64,000 nt of DNA from Chryseobacterium paridis (lineage in GTDB: Bacteria > Bacteroidota > Bacteroidia > Flavobacteriales > Weeksellaceae): assembly GCF_016595215.1 (NCBI RefSeq), contig NZ_JAENHK010000010.1, positions 558,001-622,000 of the forward strand, read 5' to 3'. Of the stretch, positions 1-9,165 are shown piece by piece. Every line of letters begins with the position of its first letter. Within the stretch, counting starts at the first letter, position 1. The translations under genes were made by a program, and so were the position numbers. Below the pieces are notes generated by a model. The model was not told the DNA's origin. It ran no database searches and saw nothing but the letters and a program-made list of their open reading frames with translations.

Positions 1-2
1 CG

Positions 3-623
3 GAACATAAAATAAAAGTCATTTATCAGGGATGTCATAAGGCTTTTAAAGAACAACAATCCGAAGGACTGATCCAGGCTACTAAAGATAAATTTACACT
101 TCCTGAAAGGTTTATTCTCAATGTTGGTACCATTGAAGAACGTAAGAATCTTCTGAATGTCGTGAAAGCAGTGAGCGGAACTGGAATCCCTTTGGTTGTG
201 GTCGGACGAAAAACAGGATATTACAAAAAAGTAGAAGCTTTCATTAAGAAAAATAACCTTGAAAAGCAGATTCATTTCCTGGAAGGAGTCTCTATGGATG
301 AACTGGCTGTCATCTACAAACTAGCTGATATTTTCATCTATCCAAGCTTGTTTGAAGGCTTTGGAATCCCAATTATAGAAGCCCTTTTTTCAAAGATTGT
401 AACCATTACAAGTAATACAAGCAGCTTACCTGAGGCAGGAGGAAAAGATTCGGTTTACATCAATCCGGAAAGTCATTTAGATATTCAATCGAAAATACAA
501 TTTCTCTGGGACAACGAATCTGAAAGAAAACGCCGTGCTGATAAGAGTTTCGAGTTTGTTCAAAAATTTAATGATGAGCCGATTGCAGGAGAGCTGATGA
601 ATTTATATCAGGAAATTTTATAA
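3..623 (+). CDS. GT4-type glycosyltransferase, C-terminal part (5' end outside window)
   Basis: The frame is open from base 3 and has no start codon in the window, so this is the 3' end of a longer gene. About 207 residues remain, matching the nucleotide-sugar-binding half of a GT-B glycosyltransferase (Glycos_transf_1). The fragment begins near a QGCHKAFKE stretch, followed by the LPERFILNVGT strand and a GRKTGY loop. The EGFGIPIIE segment is the E-x7-E motif that contacts the donor sugar in GT4 enzymes. It probably adds a sugar to a surface polysaccharide or glycolipid on the cytoplasmic face, but donor and acceptor cannot be told. It runs toward the his operon but ends before the his promoter. 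Confidence 0.85.
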   Translation, partial: EHKIKVIYQGCHKAFKEQQSEGLIQATKDKFTLPERFILNVGTIEERKNLLNVVKAVSGTGIPLVVVGRKTGYYKKVEAFIKKNNLEKQIHFLEGVSMDELAVIYKLADIFIYPSLFEGFGIPIIEALFSKIVTITSNTSSLPEAGGKDSVYINPESHLDIQSKIQFLWDNESERKRRADKSFEFVQKFNDEPIAGELMNLYQEIL

Positions 624-631
624 AAAAAACT

Positions 632-660
632 TTGTTATTTAAAAATAAGTCCTACATTTG
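632..660 (+). promoter_or_regulatory. his operon promoter (TTG ... TACATTTG)
   Basis: TTG at 632-634 and TACATTTG at 653-660 match the Bacteroidota -33/-7 pattern (TTG, TAnnTTTG) with an 18-nt spacer. Transcription would begin near 667, about 11 nt upstream of the leader peptide start. Confidence 0.75.
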
Positions 661-677
661 TACCACAATTTTCAAAC

Positions 678-728
678 ATGAAACCGAATTTTTTAACACT
701 ACATCATTATTATCATCATCTCTGCTAA
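678..728 (+). CDS. hisL: his operon leader peptide (16 aa, His-rich)
   Basis: An ATG at 678 opens a 16-codon frame reading MKPNFLTLHHYYHHLC and ending in TAA at 726-728. Four of the 16 codons are histidine, in two pairs split by two Tyr codons. It lies between a promoter and an intrinsic terminator directly upstream of hisG. This is the layout of an amino-acid attenuator: ribosome stalling at His codons would report low charged tRNA-His. The peptide itself need have no function. It is too short for ordinary gene callers. Confidence 0.8.
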   Translation: MKPNFLTLHHYYHHLC

Positions 729-804
729 GACGGAATTGATTGATAGTAACCTGTGTTAAAATCAAAAATAATTAAAAACCGTCTGAGTAACAGACGGTTT
801 TTTT
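727..804 (+). promoter_or_regulatory. his attenuator: antiterminator arm plus intrinsic terminator
   Basis: The terminator is CCGTCTG (779-785) paired with CAGACGG (791-797), followed by a T run. AAGACGG at 727-733, at and just after the leader stop codon, repeats the 3' arm. It can therefore pair instead with CCGTCT (779-784) to form an antiterminator. A ribosome reaching the leader stop would cover 728-733 and let the terminator form. A ribosome stalled at His codons 702-719 would leave that arm free. The pairings are visible in the sequence; the mechanism is inferred. Confidence 0.75.
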
Positions 805-873
805 GTTTCTAAATTCTTTCCCGGAAATTTTTCAAAAATACTTTTTATTTACTCAGACTCAATAAGTGCAACA

Positions 874-1731
874 ATGAGTAAATTAAGAATTGCCATCCAG
901 AAAAGTGGCAGATTGTATGAAGATTCTTTACAACTTTTGAAGGATTGTGGGATTTTCGTTAACAATGGAAAAGACCAACTAAAAGTTTCGGTAGATAATT
1001 TTCCTTTCGAAATTATGTACCTTAGAAACTCTGATATCCCTCAATATCTTGAGGACGGAGTGGTGGATATTGCTATTGTCGGTGAAAACCTGCTGATAGA
1101 AAAAGAAAAACAAATTGAAATTGTTCAACAACTCGGATTTTCAAAATGTAGAGTTTCTCTGGCAGTTCCTAAAGATATAGATACAGATGATCTGGACTAT
1201 TTTCAAGGAAAAAAAATTGCTACTTCTTATCCGAATACCCTCAAAAAATTTCTAACAAAAAATGCTGTTTCAGCAGATATTCACGTTATTTCCGGCTCTG
1301 TAGAAATTGCTCCTAATATTGGTTTGGCAGATGGAATCTGTGACATTGTAAGTTCGGGAAGCACTTTGTTTAAAAATGGTTTAAGAGAAACTATTACACT
1401 ATTGACTTCTGAAGCTGTTTTGGCTAAGAACCCTCAGCTAGATGAGGAGAAAGAAAAGATACTGGAGAAGTTTTTATTTCGCATTAAAGCGGTTTTAAAA
1501 GCTAAAAAATCCAAATATATCCTGATGAATGTTCCGAACGGGAAGATTGCAGACATTACGAATGTCCTTCCTGTTCTTAAAAGCCCTACTGTACTTCCTT
1601 TAGCAGAAGAAGGGTGGAGCAGTATTCATTCTGTAATAGCTGAAGAAAGATTCTGGGAGGTCATAGATGAGCTCAAAGAAAATGGTGCACAAGATATTCT
1701 CATAATTCCAATTGATAAAATGGTGATTTAA
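874..1731 (+). CDS. hisG: ATP phosphoribosyltransferase, long form
   Basis: This enzyme joins ATP and PRPP to make phosphoribosyl-ATP, the first committed and normally feedback-inhibited step of histidine synthesis in the cytoplasm. At 285 aa it is the long, HisZ-independent form. The two-lobed catalytic part includes GVVDIAIVGENLL near residue 62 and the PRPP-binding segment LADGICDIVSSGSTL at 151-165. The C-terminal part from about residue 210 is the ACT-like histidine-sensing domain. It is the first gene of the his operon, about 70 nt after the attenuator terminator. The hisD start codon lies one base after its stop. Confidence 0.97.
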   Translation: MSKLRIAIQKSGRLYEDSLQLLKDCGIFVNNGKDQLKVSVDNFPFEIMYLRNSDIPQYLEDGVVDIAIVGENLLIEKEKQIEIVQQLGFSKCRVSLAVPKDIDTDDLDYFQGKKIATSYPNTLKKFLTKNAVSADIHVISGSVEIAPNIGLADGICDIVSSGSTLFKNGLRETITLLTSEAVLAKNPQLDEEKEKILEKFLFRIKAVLKAKKSKYILMNVPNGKIADITNVLPVLKSPTVLPLAEEGWSSIHSVIAEERFWEVIDELKENGAQDILIIPIDKMVI

Positions 1732-1732
1732 T

Positions 1733-3016
1733 ATGTTTATACACAGATATCCTCAAAAAGAAACCTGGGCGGAATTGGTACAACGTCCTGTTTTGAAAAA
1801 AGAAGAAGTTTCGGAAATAGTTTCAGAAATTTTCAAAAAGGTAGAACAAAATGGTGATGAAGCTTTGCTTGAATTCAGTAAGAAATTTGATTCAGCACAA
1901 ATTGAAAGTATTGTTATTTCAAGGGATGAAATTGATCAGGCAGAATTCTTGATCAGCAATGAATTGAAAAAAGCCATTCAGGAAGCTAAAGAAAACATTA
2001 CAACATTCCACAATTCACAACAGCCAGAGATTGAAAAAATAGAAACAACAAATGGTGTTATTTGCTGGCGTGAAAATAGGGCAGTTGAAAAAATAGGAAT
2101 CTATATTCCAGGAGGAACAGCTCCTTTATTTTCAACAGTTCTCATGCTTGCAATACCTGCCCAATTAGCAGGATGTAAAGAAATTATTCTATGCACACCT
2201 CCGGACAAAGATGGAAACGTAAACCCGGCCATTCTTTATACAGCAAAGCTTTGTGGAGTAACCCGAATGTTTAAAACAGGGGGTGCACAGGCTATTGCAG
2301 CAATGGCTATTGGTACGGAAAGTATTCCGAATGTATATAAGATTTTTGGCCCGGGAAATCAGTTTGTTGTTGCAGGAAAAGAGTTTGCACAAAATTATGG
2401 TGTTGCTATTGACATGCCAGCCGGACCGAGTGAGGTTCTGGTAATTGCTGATCAACAGGCTATTCCTGCATTTTGTGCGGCTGATCTTCTTTCCCAGGCA
2501 GAACACGGAAGTGATAGTCAGGTTGTATTTATTTCTACAGATCTGAATGTTTTTAATGAAACCATTGAAGAAATAGATTTTCAGATTAAAAAATTACCCA
2601 GAAATAAATTAGCAGAAGAATCACTGAATAACAGTCATTTTATTTTGTTGAATTCAATAGAAGATGCTGTAGAGTTTAGTAACTCATATGCACCTGAGCA
2701 CCTTATTCTAGCAATAGATGATTTTCAAAAATACATTTCATCAATTCAGAATGCGGGTTCGGTATTTCTTGGAAACTATTCTTGTGAAAGTGCCGGAGAT
2801 TATGCAAGTGGCACCAATCATACACTTCCCACAAATGGATTCGCTAGAAATTACAGTGGAGTTTCACTGGATAGTTTTGTAAAGAAAATTACTTTTCAGG
2901 AACTCTCAGAAAAAGGACTAAAAAATTTAGGAAAAACAATAGAAATTATGGCAGAGGCAGAAGGATTATTTGCTCACAAAAATGCCGTTTCAATACGATT
3001 AAAATACAAGAAATAA
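1733..3016 (+). CDS. hisD: histidinol dehydrogenase
   Basis: It catalyses the last two NAD-dependent oxidations, histidinol to histidinal to histidine. The length of 427 aa is normal. The zinc ligands expected from E. coli HisD are present: Q255, H258, D356 and H415. So is the catalytic pair E322-H323 in APEHL. The glycine-rich IGIYIPGGTAPL segment and GPGNQFV are also conserved. The ATG lies one base after the hisG stop and its TAA overlaps the hisC ATG (TAATG), so translation is probably coupled. Confidence 0.97.
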   Translation: MFIHRYPQKETWAELVQRPVLKKEEVSEIVSEIFKKVEQNGDEALLEFSKKFDSAQIESIVISRDEIDQAEFLISNELKKAIQEAKENITTFHNSQQPEIEKIETTNGVICWRENRAVEKIGIYIPGGTAPLFSTVLMLAIPAQLAGCKEIILCTPPDKDGNVNPAILYTAKLCGVTRMFKTGGAQAIAAMAIGTESIPNVYKIFGPGNQFVVAGKEFAQNYGVAIDMPAGPSEVLVIADQQAIPAFCAADLLSQAEHGSDSQVVFISTDLNVFNETIEEIDFQIKKLPRNKLAEESLNNSHFILLNSIEDAVEFSNSYAPEHLILAIDDFQKYISSIQNAGSVFLGNYSCESAGDYASGTNHTLPTNGFARNYSGVSLDSFVKKITFQELSEKGLKNLGKTIEIMAEAEGLFAHKNAVSIRLKYKK

Positions 3017-4041
3017 TGAAGCAATTAACGATCAGTCAGTTGGTAAGAAAGAACATTTTAGAATTACAGCCTTATATTAGTTTTAGGGATCATAATAAGT
3101 TTCAGGCACCTGTTTTAATGGATGCTAATGAAAGTCCTTTTGGCGAATATAATCGTTATCCTGATTCAACACAGAAAGAGCTTAAAAGAAAGATTGCTGA
3201 CTTTAAAAACTTATCTCCAAATCAAATTGCTGTAGGAAACGGAAGTGATGAGCTTATTGATTTGATCATCAAGATCTTTTGTGAACCTAAAAAAGATGCT
3301 ATTATGATGATGAACCCATCATTTGCGATGTATGCTTTTTATGCTGCAATTAATGAAAATAAAGTAATTAAGATAGATCTTGATGAAAATTTCGAGATCA
3401 TAAAACAGGACTTTTTAAAAGTATCAAAGGAAACTCAACCCAAGATATTTTTCCTTTGCTCACCAAATAATCCCACAGGGAACAGTGTAGAAGATATTGA
3501 GTTTTATCTTCAGAATTTTGATGGAATTGTGGTGGTGGATGAAGCTTATATTGAGTTTTCAACTAAAAAATCAAGTCTTGAACTGCTTGTAAAATATCCT
3601 AATCTTATTGTTCTGCAAACCTTTTCTAAAGCCTGGGGAAAAGCAGGAGCAAGGGTAGGAATTGCCTGTGCTACAGAAGAAATTATTCGATTGATTAATA
3701 CAGTGAAAGCTCCTTATAATGTAAATTCTTTAAGTCAGGAATTGATTTTAAAAAGTATTGATGAGTCAGATAAACTTCAACAGAACGTCGAAAATATCTT
3801 AATTGAAAGAGCTTGGTTGGAAAGTGAGCTTGAACAGATTCAGTGTGTTATAAGAATTTTCCCTACAGATGCCAATTTCTTCCTTGTTGAATTTGATGAT
3901 GTGAATCTGGTATATCAAAAATTGCTGGAAAAAGAAGTGCTAACGAATAAAAGAGCTCCGGCAATTCCTGATTGCATCCGCATTAATATTGGGACAAGAG
4001 AAGAAAATAAGAGTTTAATTGCTGCTTTAAAAAATCTGTGA
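3016..4041 (+). CDS. hisC: histidinol-phosphate aminotransferase
   Basis: A class I/II PLP-dependent aminotransferase that converts imidazole acetol phosphate to histidinol phosphate using glutamate. The product is 341 aa. The PLP lysine is K205 in [22 protein letters not shown] (149-156) and [10 protein letters not shown] (172-181) are the usual cofactor-pocket motifs. Its start overlaps the hisD stop by one base and its TGA overlaps a possible GTG start for hisB, showing a tightly coupled operon. Confidence 0.96.
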   Translation: MKQLTISQLVRKNILELQPYISFRDHNKFQAPVLMDANESPFGEYNRYPDSTQKELKRKIADFKNLSPNQIAVGNGSDELIDLIIKIFCEPKKDAIMMMNPSFAMYAFYAAINENKVIKIDLDENFEIIKQDFLKVSKETQPKIFFLCSPNNPTGNSVEDIEFYLQNFDGIVVVDEAYIEFSTKKSSLELLVKYPNLIVLQTFSKAWGKAGARVGIACATEEIIRLINTVKAPYNVNSLSQELILKSIDESDKLQQNVENILIERAWLESELEQIQCVIRIFPTDANFFLVEFDDVNLVYQKLLEKEVLTNKRAPAIPDCIRINIGTREENKSLIAALKNL

Positions 4042-4043
4042 TT

Positions 4044-5138
4044 ATGAAAAAAGTATTATTTATAGATCGTGATGGGACTTTGATTATCGAACCTCCAACA
4101 GATTTTCAGGTTGATTCTCTTGAAAAATTAGAGTTTTATCCAGGCGTTTTTCAAAATCTCTCTAAAATTGTGAAAGAACTGGATTATGAATTAGTTATAG
4201 TAACCAATCAGGATGGATTGGGAACAGAAAGTTTTCCTTTTGAAGATTTTATAAAACCTCAGGAAAAGATGCTGGAGGCTTTTAAAAATGAAGGGATCAT
4301 TTTTAGTGATATATTAATTGATAAAAGTTTTGAAAACGAAAATTTACCCACTAGAAAACCAGGAGTAGGACTTCTTGGAAAGTATATTTATGGAGATTAT
4401 GATCTTAAAAATTCTTTTGTCATAGGAGACAGGATCACTGATATTCAATTGGCAGAAAACTTAGGATCAAAAGCAATATTCATTAGTGAAGAAGCGAATG
4501 AAAAGGCTGAACTGGCTACTAAAGATTGGTCAGAGATCTACCAATTTTTAAAGAAAATGCCAAGACGGGCAAAAGTATCAAGAAAAACAAATGAAACAGA
4601 TATTGAAATAGAGGTGAATCTTGATGGTAAAGGGAATTCTGAAATTTCAACGGGATTGAATTTCTTCGATCATATGCTGGAACAGATTTCAAAACACGGA
4701 AATTTAGATTTGAACATAAAAGTAAATGGAGATCTGCAGGTGGATGAACACCACACAATTGAAGATACCGCTATTGTTTTAGGTCAGGCTATTCTAAAAG
4801 CATTGGGAAATAAAAAAGGAATTGAAAGATATGGTTTCTTGTTACCAATGGATGACTGTCTGGCTCAGGTTGCTTTAGATTTTGGGGGGAGACCTTGGTT
4901 GGTATGGGATGCTAATTTTAAAAGAGAAAAAATAGGAGATGTTCCTACTGAATTGTTTTCGCATTTCTTTAAATCATTTACAGATTCTTCTCAATCCAAC
5001 TTGAACATCAAAGTAGAAGGAAGCAATGAACACCACAAGATTGAATCTATTTTCAAGGCTTTTGCTAAAGCTTTAAAAATGGCTGTAAAGCAAACGGATC
5101 AGAATTTTAATGTACCATCAACAAAAGGGAGTTTATAA
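4044..5138 (+). CDS. hisB: bifunctional histidinol-phosphatase / imidazoleglycerol-phosphate dehydratase
   Basis: This is a fusion of two pathway enzymes, as in E. coli. The N-terminal half is a HAD phosphatase with FIDRDGTL (D8 and D10), which hydrolyses histidinol phosphate. From about residue 175 the imidazoleglycerol-phosphate dehydratase domain follows, with metal-binding DEHHTIED and NEHHKIE. I chose the ATG at 4044 because [12 protein letters not shown] matches the usual N-terminus. An in-frame GTG at 4038 overlapping the hisC stop would add two residues. The protein is 364 aa. Confidence 0.95.
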   Translation: MKKVLFIDRDGTLIIEPPTDFQVDSLEKLEFYPGVFQNLSKIVKELDYELVIVTNQDGLGTESFPFEDFIKPQEKMLEAFKNEGIIFSDILIDKSFENENLPTRKPGVGLLGKYIYGDYDLKNSFVIGDRITDIQLAENLGSKAIFISEEANEKAELATKDWSEIYQFLKKMPRRAKVSRKTNETDIEIEVNLDGKGNSEISTGLNFFDHMLEQISKHGNLDLNIKVNGDLQVDEHHTIEDTAIVLGQAILKALGNKKGIERYGFLLPMDDCLAQVALDFGGRPWLVWDANFKREKIGDVPTELFSHFFKSFTDSSQSNLNIKVEGSNEHHKIESIFKAFAKALKMAVKQTDQNFNVPSTKGSL

Positions 5139-5139
5139 G

Positions 5140-5718
5140 ATGCTTGCTATTATCAAATACAATGGCGGAAACGTTCAATCCGTTCAGAATGCGCTCAGTA
5201 GATTAAATGTAGAATCTGCTATTACAGATGATTTTGATGTAATTAAAAATGCAGATAAAGTTATTTTTCCAGGCGTTGGTGAAGCTTCTTCTACAATGAA
5301 GCTTTTGAAGCAAAAAGGACTGGATCTCTTTATTCCTACTTTAAAACAACCCGTATTGGGAATTTGTCTGGGCATGCAACTGATGTGTCAAAATAACGAA
5401 GAAGGAGATACCGTAGGAATGGGAATTTTTGATATTAATGTAAAGAAGTTTCCGGAAACGGATATTGTTCCTCATATGGGATGGAATACAGTTACTGATA
5501 TCCAATCACCTATTTTTTTAGATATTGAAAAAGAACGTGATGTCTATTTTGTTCACAGTTATTATTGTGAACTATCAAAATATACGACATCGGTATGTGA
5601 TTACATTTTGCCTTTTAGTGCGTCATTGCAAAAAGATAATTTCTTCGCCACTCAGTTTCACCCTGAAAAATCGGGAAGAACCGGGGCTTTGTTACTTGAA
5701 AACTTTTTAAAACTCTAA
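5140..5718 (+). CDS. hisH: imidazole glycerol phosphate synthase, glutaminase subunit
   Basis: A class I glutamine amidotransferase that supplies ammonia to HisF. The nucleophile is C76 in GICLGMQ; H174 and E176 in FHPEKSG complete the triad. The start at 5140 lies one base after the hisB stop and gives [15 protein letters not shown], the normal N-terminus. An upstream in-frame ATG at 5110, inside hisB, would add ten residues that do not resemble the family. The product is 192 aa and should act as a HisH-HisF heterodimer. Confidence 0.95.
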   Translation: MLAIIKYNGGNVQSVQNALSRLNVESAITDDFDVIKNADKVIFPGVGEASSTMKLLKQKGLDLFIPTLKQPVLGICLGMQLMCQNNEEGDTVGMGIFDINVKKFPETDIVPHMGWNTVTDIQSPIFLDIEKERDVYFVHSYYCELSKYTTSVCDYILPFSASLQKDNFFATQFHPEKSGRTGALLLENFLKL

Positions 5719-5720
5719 GT

Positions 5721-6443
5721 ATGAAAATAATTCCTGCTATCGATATTATTGACGGAAAATGTGTACGCCTTTCCAAAGGAGATTATGGTACTAAAAAGAT
5801 TTATAATGAAAACCCATTGGAAGTTGCAAAGGAGTTTGAAAGTTTTGGGATCCAATTCCTTCATTTAGTAGATCTGGACGGTGCAAAATCTAAACATATT
5901 GTCAATCAAAAAGTGCTGGAATCTATTGCTAACGAAACCTCTTTGCAAATCGATTTTGGAGGCGGATTGAAAAGTCTGCACGACATTGAAATTGCCTTTA
6001 ATAGCGGAGCGAATCAAATAACAATAGGGAGTATTGCAGTTCAGGATCCTGAATTTTGTTACTCCATCATCAATGCATATGGAGCCGAAAAGATTATCCT
6101 GGGCGCAGACTGTGAAAACCGGAAAATAAAAACTTCGGGTTGGTTGGAAGAAAGTGATAAAGATGTTATCGATTTTATCCTTCAATATAAGAATAAGGGA
6201 GTTCAGCAGGTCATTTGTACAGATATCTCCAAAGATGGAATGTTGGAAGGTCCTTCGACGGAATTATATAAAGATATTCTAGGAAATACTTCCGTTAGGT
6301 TGGTTGCTAGTGGGGGAATCTCAGGAATAAATGATGTTTACAGAATGAGAGAAATCGGCTGCTCAGGAACGATCATCGGAAAAGCTATTTACGAAGGAAA
6401 AATAGCATTAAAAGAACTTCAAAATTTTATAGAAAATGCTTAA
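5721..6443 (+). CDS. hisA: phosphoribosylformimino-AICAR phosphate isomerase (ProFAR isomerase)
   Basis: A (beta/alpha)8-barrel Amadori isomerase that converts ProFAR to PRFAR. The two catalytic aspartates expected in HisA are D8 (PAIDIIDG) and D130 (ILGADCEN). The phosphate-binding loops GGGLKS and ASGGISG are present. It is 240 aa long, starts two bases after hisH and overlaps hisF by 8 bp. Confidence 0.96.
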   Translation: MKIIPAIDIIDGKCVRLSKGDYGTKKIYNENPLEVAKEFESFGIQFLHLVDLDGAKSKHIVNQKVLESIANETSLQIDFGGGLKSLHDIEIAFNSGANQITIGSIAVQDPEFCYSIINAYGAEKIILGADCENRKIKTSGWLEESDKDVIDFILQYKNKGVQQVICTDISKDGMLEGPSTELYKDILGNTSVRLVASGGISGINDVYRMREIGCSGTIIGKAIYEGKIALKELQNFIENA

Positions 6444-7191
6444 AAAAAGAATCATTCCGTGTCTGGATATCAAGGATGGAACAACGGTAAAAGGAATTAA
6501 TTTTGAAGGGTTGAGAAATGCAGGAGATCCTATAGCACTGGCCAAAAAGTATGAAATGGATGGAGCTGATGAACTGGTATTTCTTGATATCACTGCTACC
6601 ATTGAAAAAAGAAAAACATTTGTAGATCTTGTCCGGGATATTGCTAAAGAACTAAGTATTCCTTTTACAGTAGGTGGTGGAATTTCCTCGATTGATGATG
6701 TCAGAAAATTATTGGAAGCCGGAGCAGATAAGATTAGTATTAATTCATCTGCGGTTAAAAATCCACAGTTGATCAATGAATTATCCGGAGAGTTTGGAAG
6801 CCAGTGTGTTGTTGTTGCCATTGATACTAAGTTAATCAATGGGACAGATTGGGTTCACGTTAAAGGAGGAAGAGAAATCACTGATTTCAAAACAATAGAA
6901 TGGGCAAAAAAAGCTGAATCTCTAGGTGCTGGTGAGATCTTATTGACATCCATGGATGGTGATGGAACTAAAAACGGCTTTGATCTGAGAATTACCAAAT
7001 TTGTATCCGAAGCTATCAATATTCCTGTCATTGCATCAGGTGGAGCTGGAGTAATACAGGATTTTGAAAAAGTATTTAAAGAAACAAAAGCTACGGGAGC
7101 ATTAGCTGCAAGTATTTTTCATTTTGGAGAAGTTTCTATTAAGGGTTTAAAAAATGAATTACTAACACAAAAGATACAGATAAGACAATGA
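6436..7191 (+). CDS. hisF: imidazole glycerol phosphate synthase, cyclase subunit
   Basis: A (beta/alpha)8 barrel paralogous to HisA. With HisH it makes imidazole glycerol phosphate and AICAR from PRFAR and ammonia. Catalytic D11 (IPCLDIKDG) and D130 (VVAIDTK) are in place, with VGGGISS and ASGGAG phosphate loops. It is 251 aa, the usual length. Its start overlaps hisA by 8 bp and its end overlaps hisIE by 4 bp. Confidence 0.97.
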   Translation: MLKKRIIPCLDIKDGTTVKGINFEGLRNAGDPIALAKKYEMDGADELVFLDITATIEKRKTFVDLVRDIAKELSIPFTVGGGISSIDDVRKLLEAGADKISINSSAVKNPQLINELSGEFGSQCVVVAIDTKLINGTDWVHVKGGREITDFKTIEWAKKAESLGAGEILLTSMDGDGTKNGFDLRITKFVSEAINIPVIASGGAGVIQDFEKVFKETKATGALAASIFHFGEVSIKGLKNELLTQKIQIRQ

Positions 7192-7775
7192 TTGATTTTA
7201 ATAAAACAAAAGGGCTGGTTCCGGTAATTATTCAGGATAATATAACTCTACAGGTTTTAATGCTTGGATATATGAATGAAGAGGCCTTTAACAAAACCAA
7301 GAATGATGGGATCGTTACTTTTTTCAGTCGATCCAAAAATAGATTATGGACAAAAGGAGAGGAATCTGGAAATTTTTTAACGGTAAAAAGTATTGATATC
7401 GATTGCGATCAGGATACCATTCTTATTAAAGCAATTCCTAAAAATGTAGTTTGTCATACCGGGAGTTTCAGCTGTTTTGGAGAAAAAGACTCTAAAGGAT
7501 TTATATATGAATTAGAGGAAAAGATCACCAAGAGAATTGATGAAAAAGTAGAAGGATCTTATACCTATTCGCTTTATCAGAAAGGAATCAATAAAATCGC
7601 ACAAAAAGTAGGAGAGGAAGCAGTAGAAGTAGTAATTGAAGCTAAAGATAATGATGCTGATTTATTTAAAAATGAAGCCGCTGATCTTTTATATCATTTC
7701 CTGATCTTGCTGAAAGCAAAGGGATTTTCTCTTAAAGAAATTGAGGCGATTTTAAAGAGTAGAAATCAAAAGTAA
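7188..7775 (+). CDS. hisIE: bifunctional phosphoribosyl-AMP cyclohydrolase / phosphoribosyl-ATP pyrophosphatase
   Basis: A fusion carrying steps two and three of the pathway. The N-terminal HisI part (about 1-105) has [29 protein letters not shown] and the metal-binding segments DIDCDQD and CHTGSFSCF. The C-terminal HisE part (about 110-195) is an all-alpha NTP pyrophosphohydrolase with [14 protein letters not shown] and NEAADLLYH. It is 195 aa, overlaps hisF by 4 bp, and closes the operon just before a strong hairpin. Confidence 0.96.
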   Translation: MIDFNKTKGLVPVIIQDNITLQVLMLGYMNEEAFNKTKNDGIVTFFSRSKNRLWTKGEESGNFLTVKSIDIDCDQDTILIKAIPKNVVCHTGSFSCFGEKDSKGFIYELEEKITKRIDEKVEGSYTYSLYQKGINKIAQKVGEEAVEVVIEAKDNDADLFKNEAADLLYHFLILLKAKGFSLKEIEAILKSRNQK

Positions 7776-7805
7776 AATTGCTTGTCTCCTAAACTCATAA
7801 AGCAA

Positions 7806-7835
7806 CAAAAGCTTTCTAAAAATAGAAAGCTTTTG
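7806..7835. terminator. bidirectional terminator between hisIE and M28 peptidase
   Basis: A perfect 13-bp inverted repeat (CAAAAGCTTTCTA, 4-nt loop, TAGAAAGCTTTTG) between convergent genes. A-rich and T-rich flanks let it serve both strands. Confidence 0.8.
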
Positions 7836-7857
7836 CATTGATATATAGTATAAGTGA

Positions 7858-9036
7858 TTATTCAATCATAATTTTTCTAACTACCGTATGCTCATCAGCT
7901 TTAAGGTTTCCTAAATAAACCCCTTTTGGTAAATTAGAAACATTAATTCTTGTTTGATTTTCCTGCTTAAGTAAAGAGCGTCCAAGCAAATCTGTAATTT
8001 CAAAACTGAAATTTTTAACATTAGAGGGTACTTCTAAAGTAAGGAAATCTTTTGTCGGATTAGGATATATTTTTACAGATTCTAATGCATTGATTGATGT
8101 CTCCTTTGTATTTAAAACTATAGATGATGCTGTTGATGCCACTGCAAAATGTTGAAGAGCCCCAACAGTCGCTTTTCCTACATTGAAAATATATACTGGG
8201 TCTGTATTGGCAAAAGTATCATTAGCAGTGTGCGGATAGCTACTTCTTTTATATTCAAAATATCCTGTGATTACTTCTCCTTTCTGCTCGAAAGGGATAT
8301 AGTCAGTATCTTCTGCAGGATCAATACCTGTTAGAAGTGGAGAATATAAAGTAGTGCAGTTTACCAATTGCTGAGTAACAGCAGTAGACGCTGCATTATT
8401 ACTGCTAAGACCTCCCTGATCCTCATCACAATAAATTCTATTATTGGTGTTACCCATTTTACCCCCTACCTGATCAAGATTGAAAACGAGTTTTATATCC
8501 AGTTTTCGAACACCATTTTGATAAGCAACATTATTAGCATAGTGAGAACTCCCTCTTAATCCTTGTTCTTCTCCGGAAAAATGGATGAATTTTATAGAAT
8601 ATTCAGTAGGAACGTTTCTAAGAATTCTGGCTGCCTCTAAAATAATTGAAGTTCCGCTTCCATTATCATTGGTACCTGGGCCAACAATACTGTCGAAATG
8701 CCCACAAATAATAACATATTTATTAGGATATACAGTTCCTGTTTTTGTAATCACTAAATTCTTTGAACTTGTACTTCCAAAAGTAAATGGATCCTCTACG
8801 ATCTGGCTTGCTGTGTAGCCATATCCTAAATACTTATTTTTAATCCACGTAAGTGCATTGGCATTATTGGTAGAACCAGTTGTCTTAACGCCAAGATTTT
8901 GAAACTGTTGTAAATTTGTGGTAATATTGGTTTGGGTTACCTGATTAGCCCTATCCTGGTAGGCCTGAATAAAAGATTGAGATTGTAATTGTTGGCCTAA
9001 TAAGCCTAAAAAAAGAAAAGTAATTGTTTTTTTCAT
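7858..9036 (-). CDS. secreted M28-family zinc aminopeptidase with T9SS sorting domain (copy 1)
   Basis: A 392-aa secreted protein with an N-terminal signal peptide of about 20 residues. The catalytic domain keeps all M28 zinc ligands: H113 (CGHFDS), D124 (NDNGSG), catalytic E156 and ligand E157 (SGEEQG), D188 (NLDQVG) and H269 (YPHTAND). The last 70 or so residues (YPNPTKDF onward) are a type A T9SS sorting domain. The enzyme should therefore cross the outer membrane and be released or surface-anchored. Expected activity is removal of N-terminal residues from peptides for nutrition. It is the most downstream of three tandem paralogues, each with its own terminator. Confidence 0.92.
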   Translation of the reverse strand: MKKTITFLFLGLLGQQLQSQSFIQAYQDRANQVTQTNITTNLQQFQNLGVKTTGSTNNANALTWIKNKYLGYGYTASQIVEDPFTFGSTSSKNLVITKTGTVYPNKYVIICGHFDSIVGPGTNDNGSGTSIILEAARILRNVPTEYSIKFIHFSGEEQGLRGSSHYANNVAYQNGVRKLDIKLVFNLDQVGGKMGNTNNRIYCDEDQGGLSSNNAASTAVTQQLVNCTTLYSPLLTGIDPAEDTDYIPFEQKGEVITGYFEYKRSSYPHTANDTFANTDPVYIFNVGKATVGALQHFAVASTASSIVLNTKETSINALESVKIYPNPTKDFLTLEVPSNVKNFSFEITDLLGRSLLKQENQTRINVSNLPKGVYLGNLKADEHTVVRKIMIE

Positions 9037-9042
9037 TGGTGG

Positions 9043-9073
9043 GTGATTTTTGTAAAAGTAATAATAAAATCAC
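9043..9073. promoter_or_regulatory. inverted repeat upstream of M28 copy 1
   Basis: GTGATTTT (9043-9050) and AAAATCAC (9066-9073) form 8-bp arms around a 15-nt centre just upstream of the gene. The same arms and spacing occur upstream of copy 2. It may be an operator or a conserved 5' UTR hairpin. Confidence 0.4.
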
Positions 9074-9105
9074 AATGAAAGAATAAAAATTTTATGTTAT
9101 AAATA

Positions 9106-9141
9106 AAAAACGCTCTTATTGTTAATAATAAAAGCATTTTT
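9106..9141 (-). terminator. terminator of M28 copy 2
   Basis: On the minus strand GCTTTTATT pairs with AATAAGAGC (one G-U pair), followed by a T run. It lies 25 nt after the copy 2 stop. Confidence 0.7.
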
Positions 9142-9165
9142 AATGTATCTAAATATAAGATTAAG

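Noticed and set aside
2189..2506. Antisense frame within hisD
   Set aside because: It is a shadow of a well-supported gene, with no domain or start context.
5110..5139. Earlier in-frame ATG for hisH
   Set aside because: It lies inside hisB and adds ten residues unlike the family; the start at 5140 follows the hisB stop and gives the usual N-terminus.
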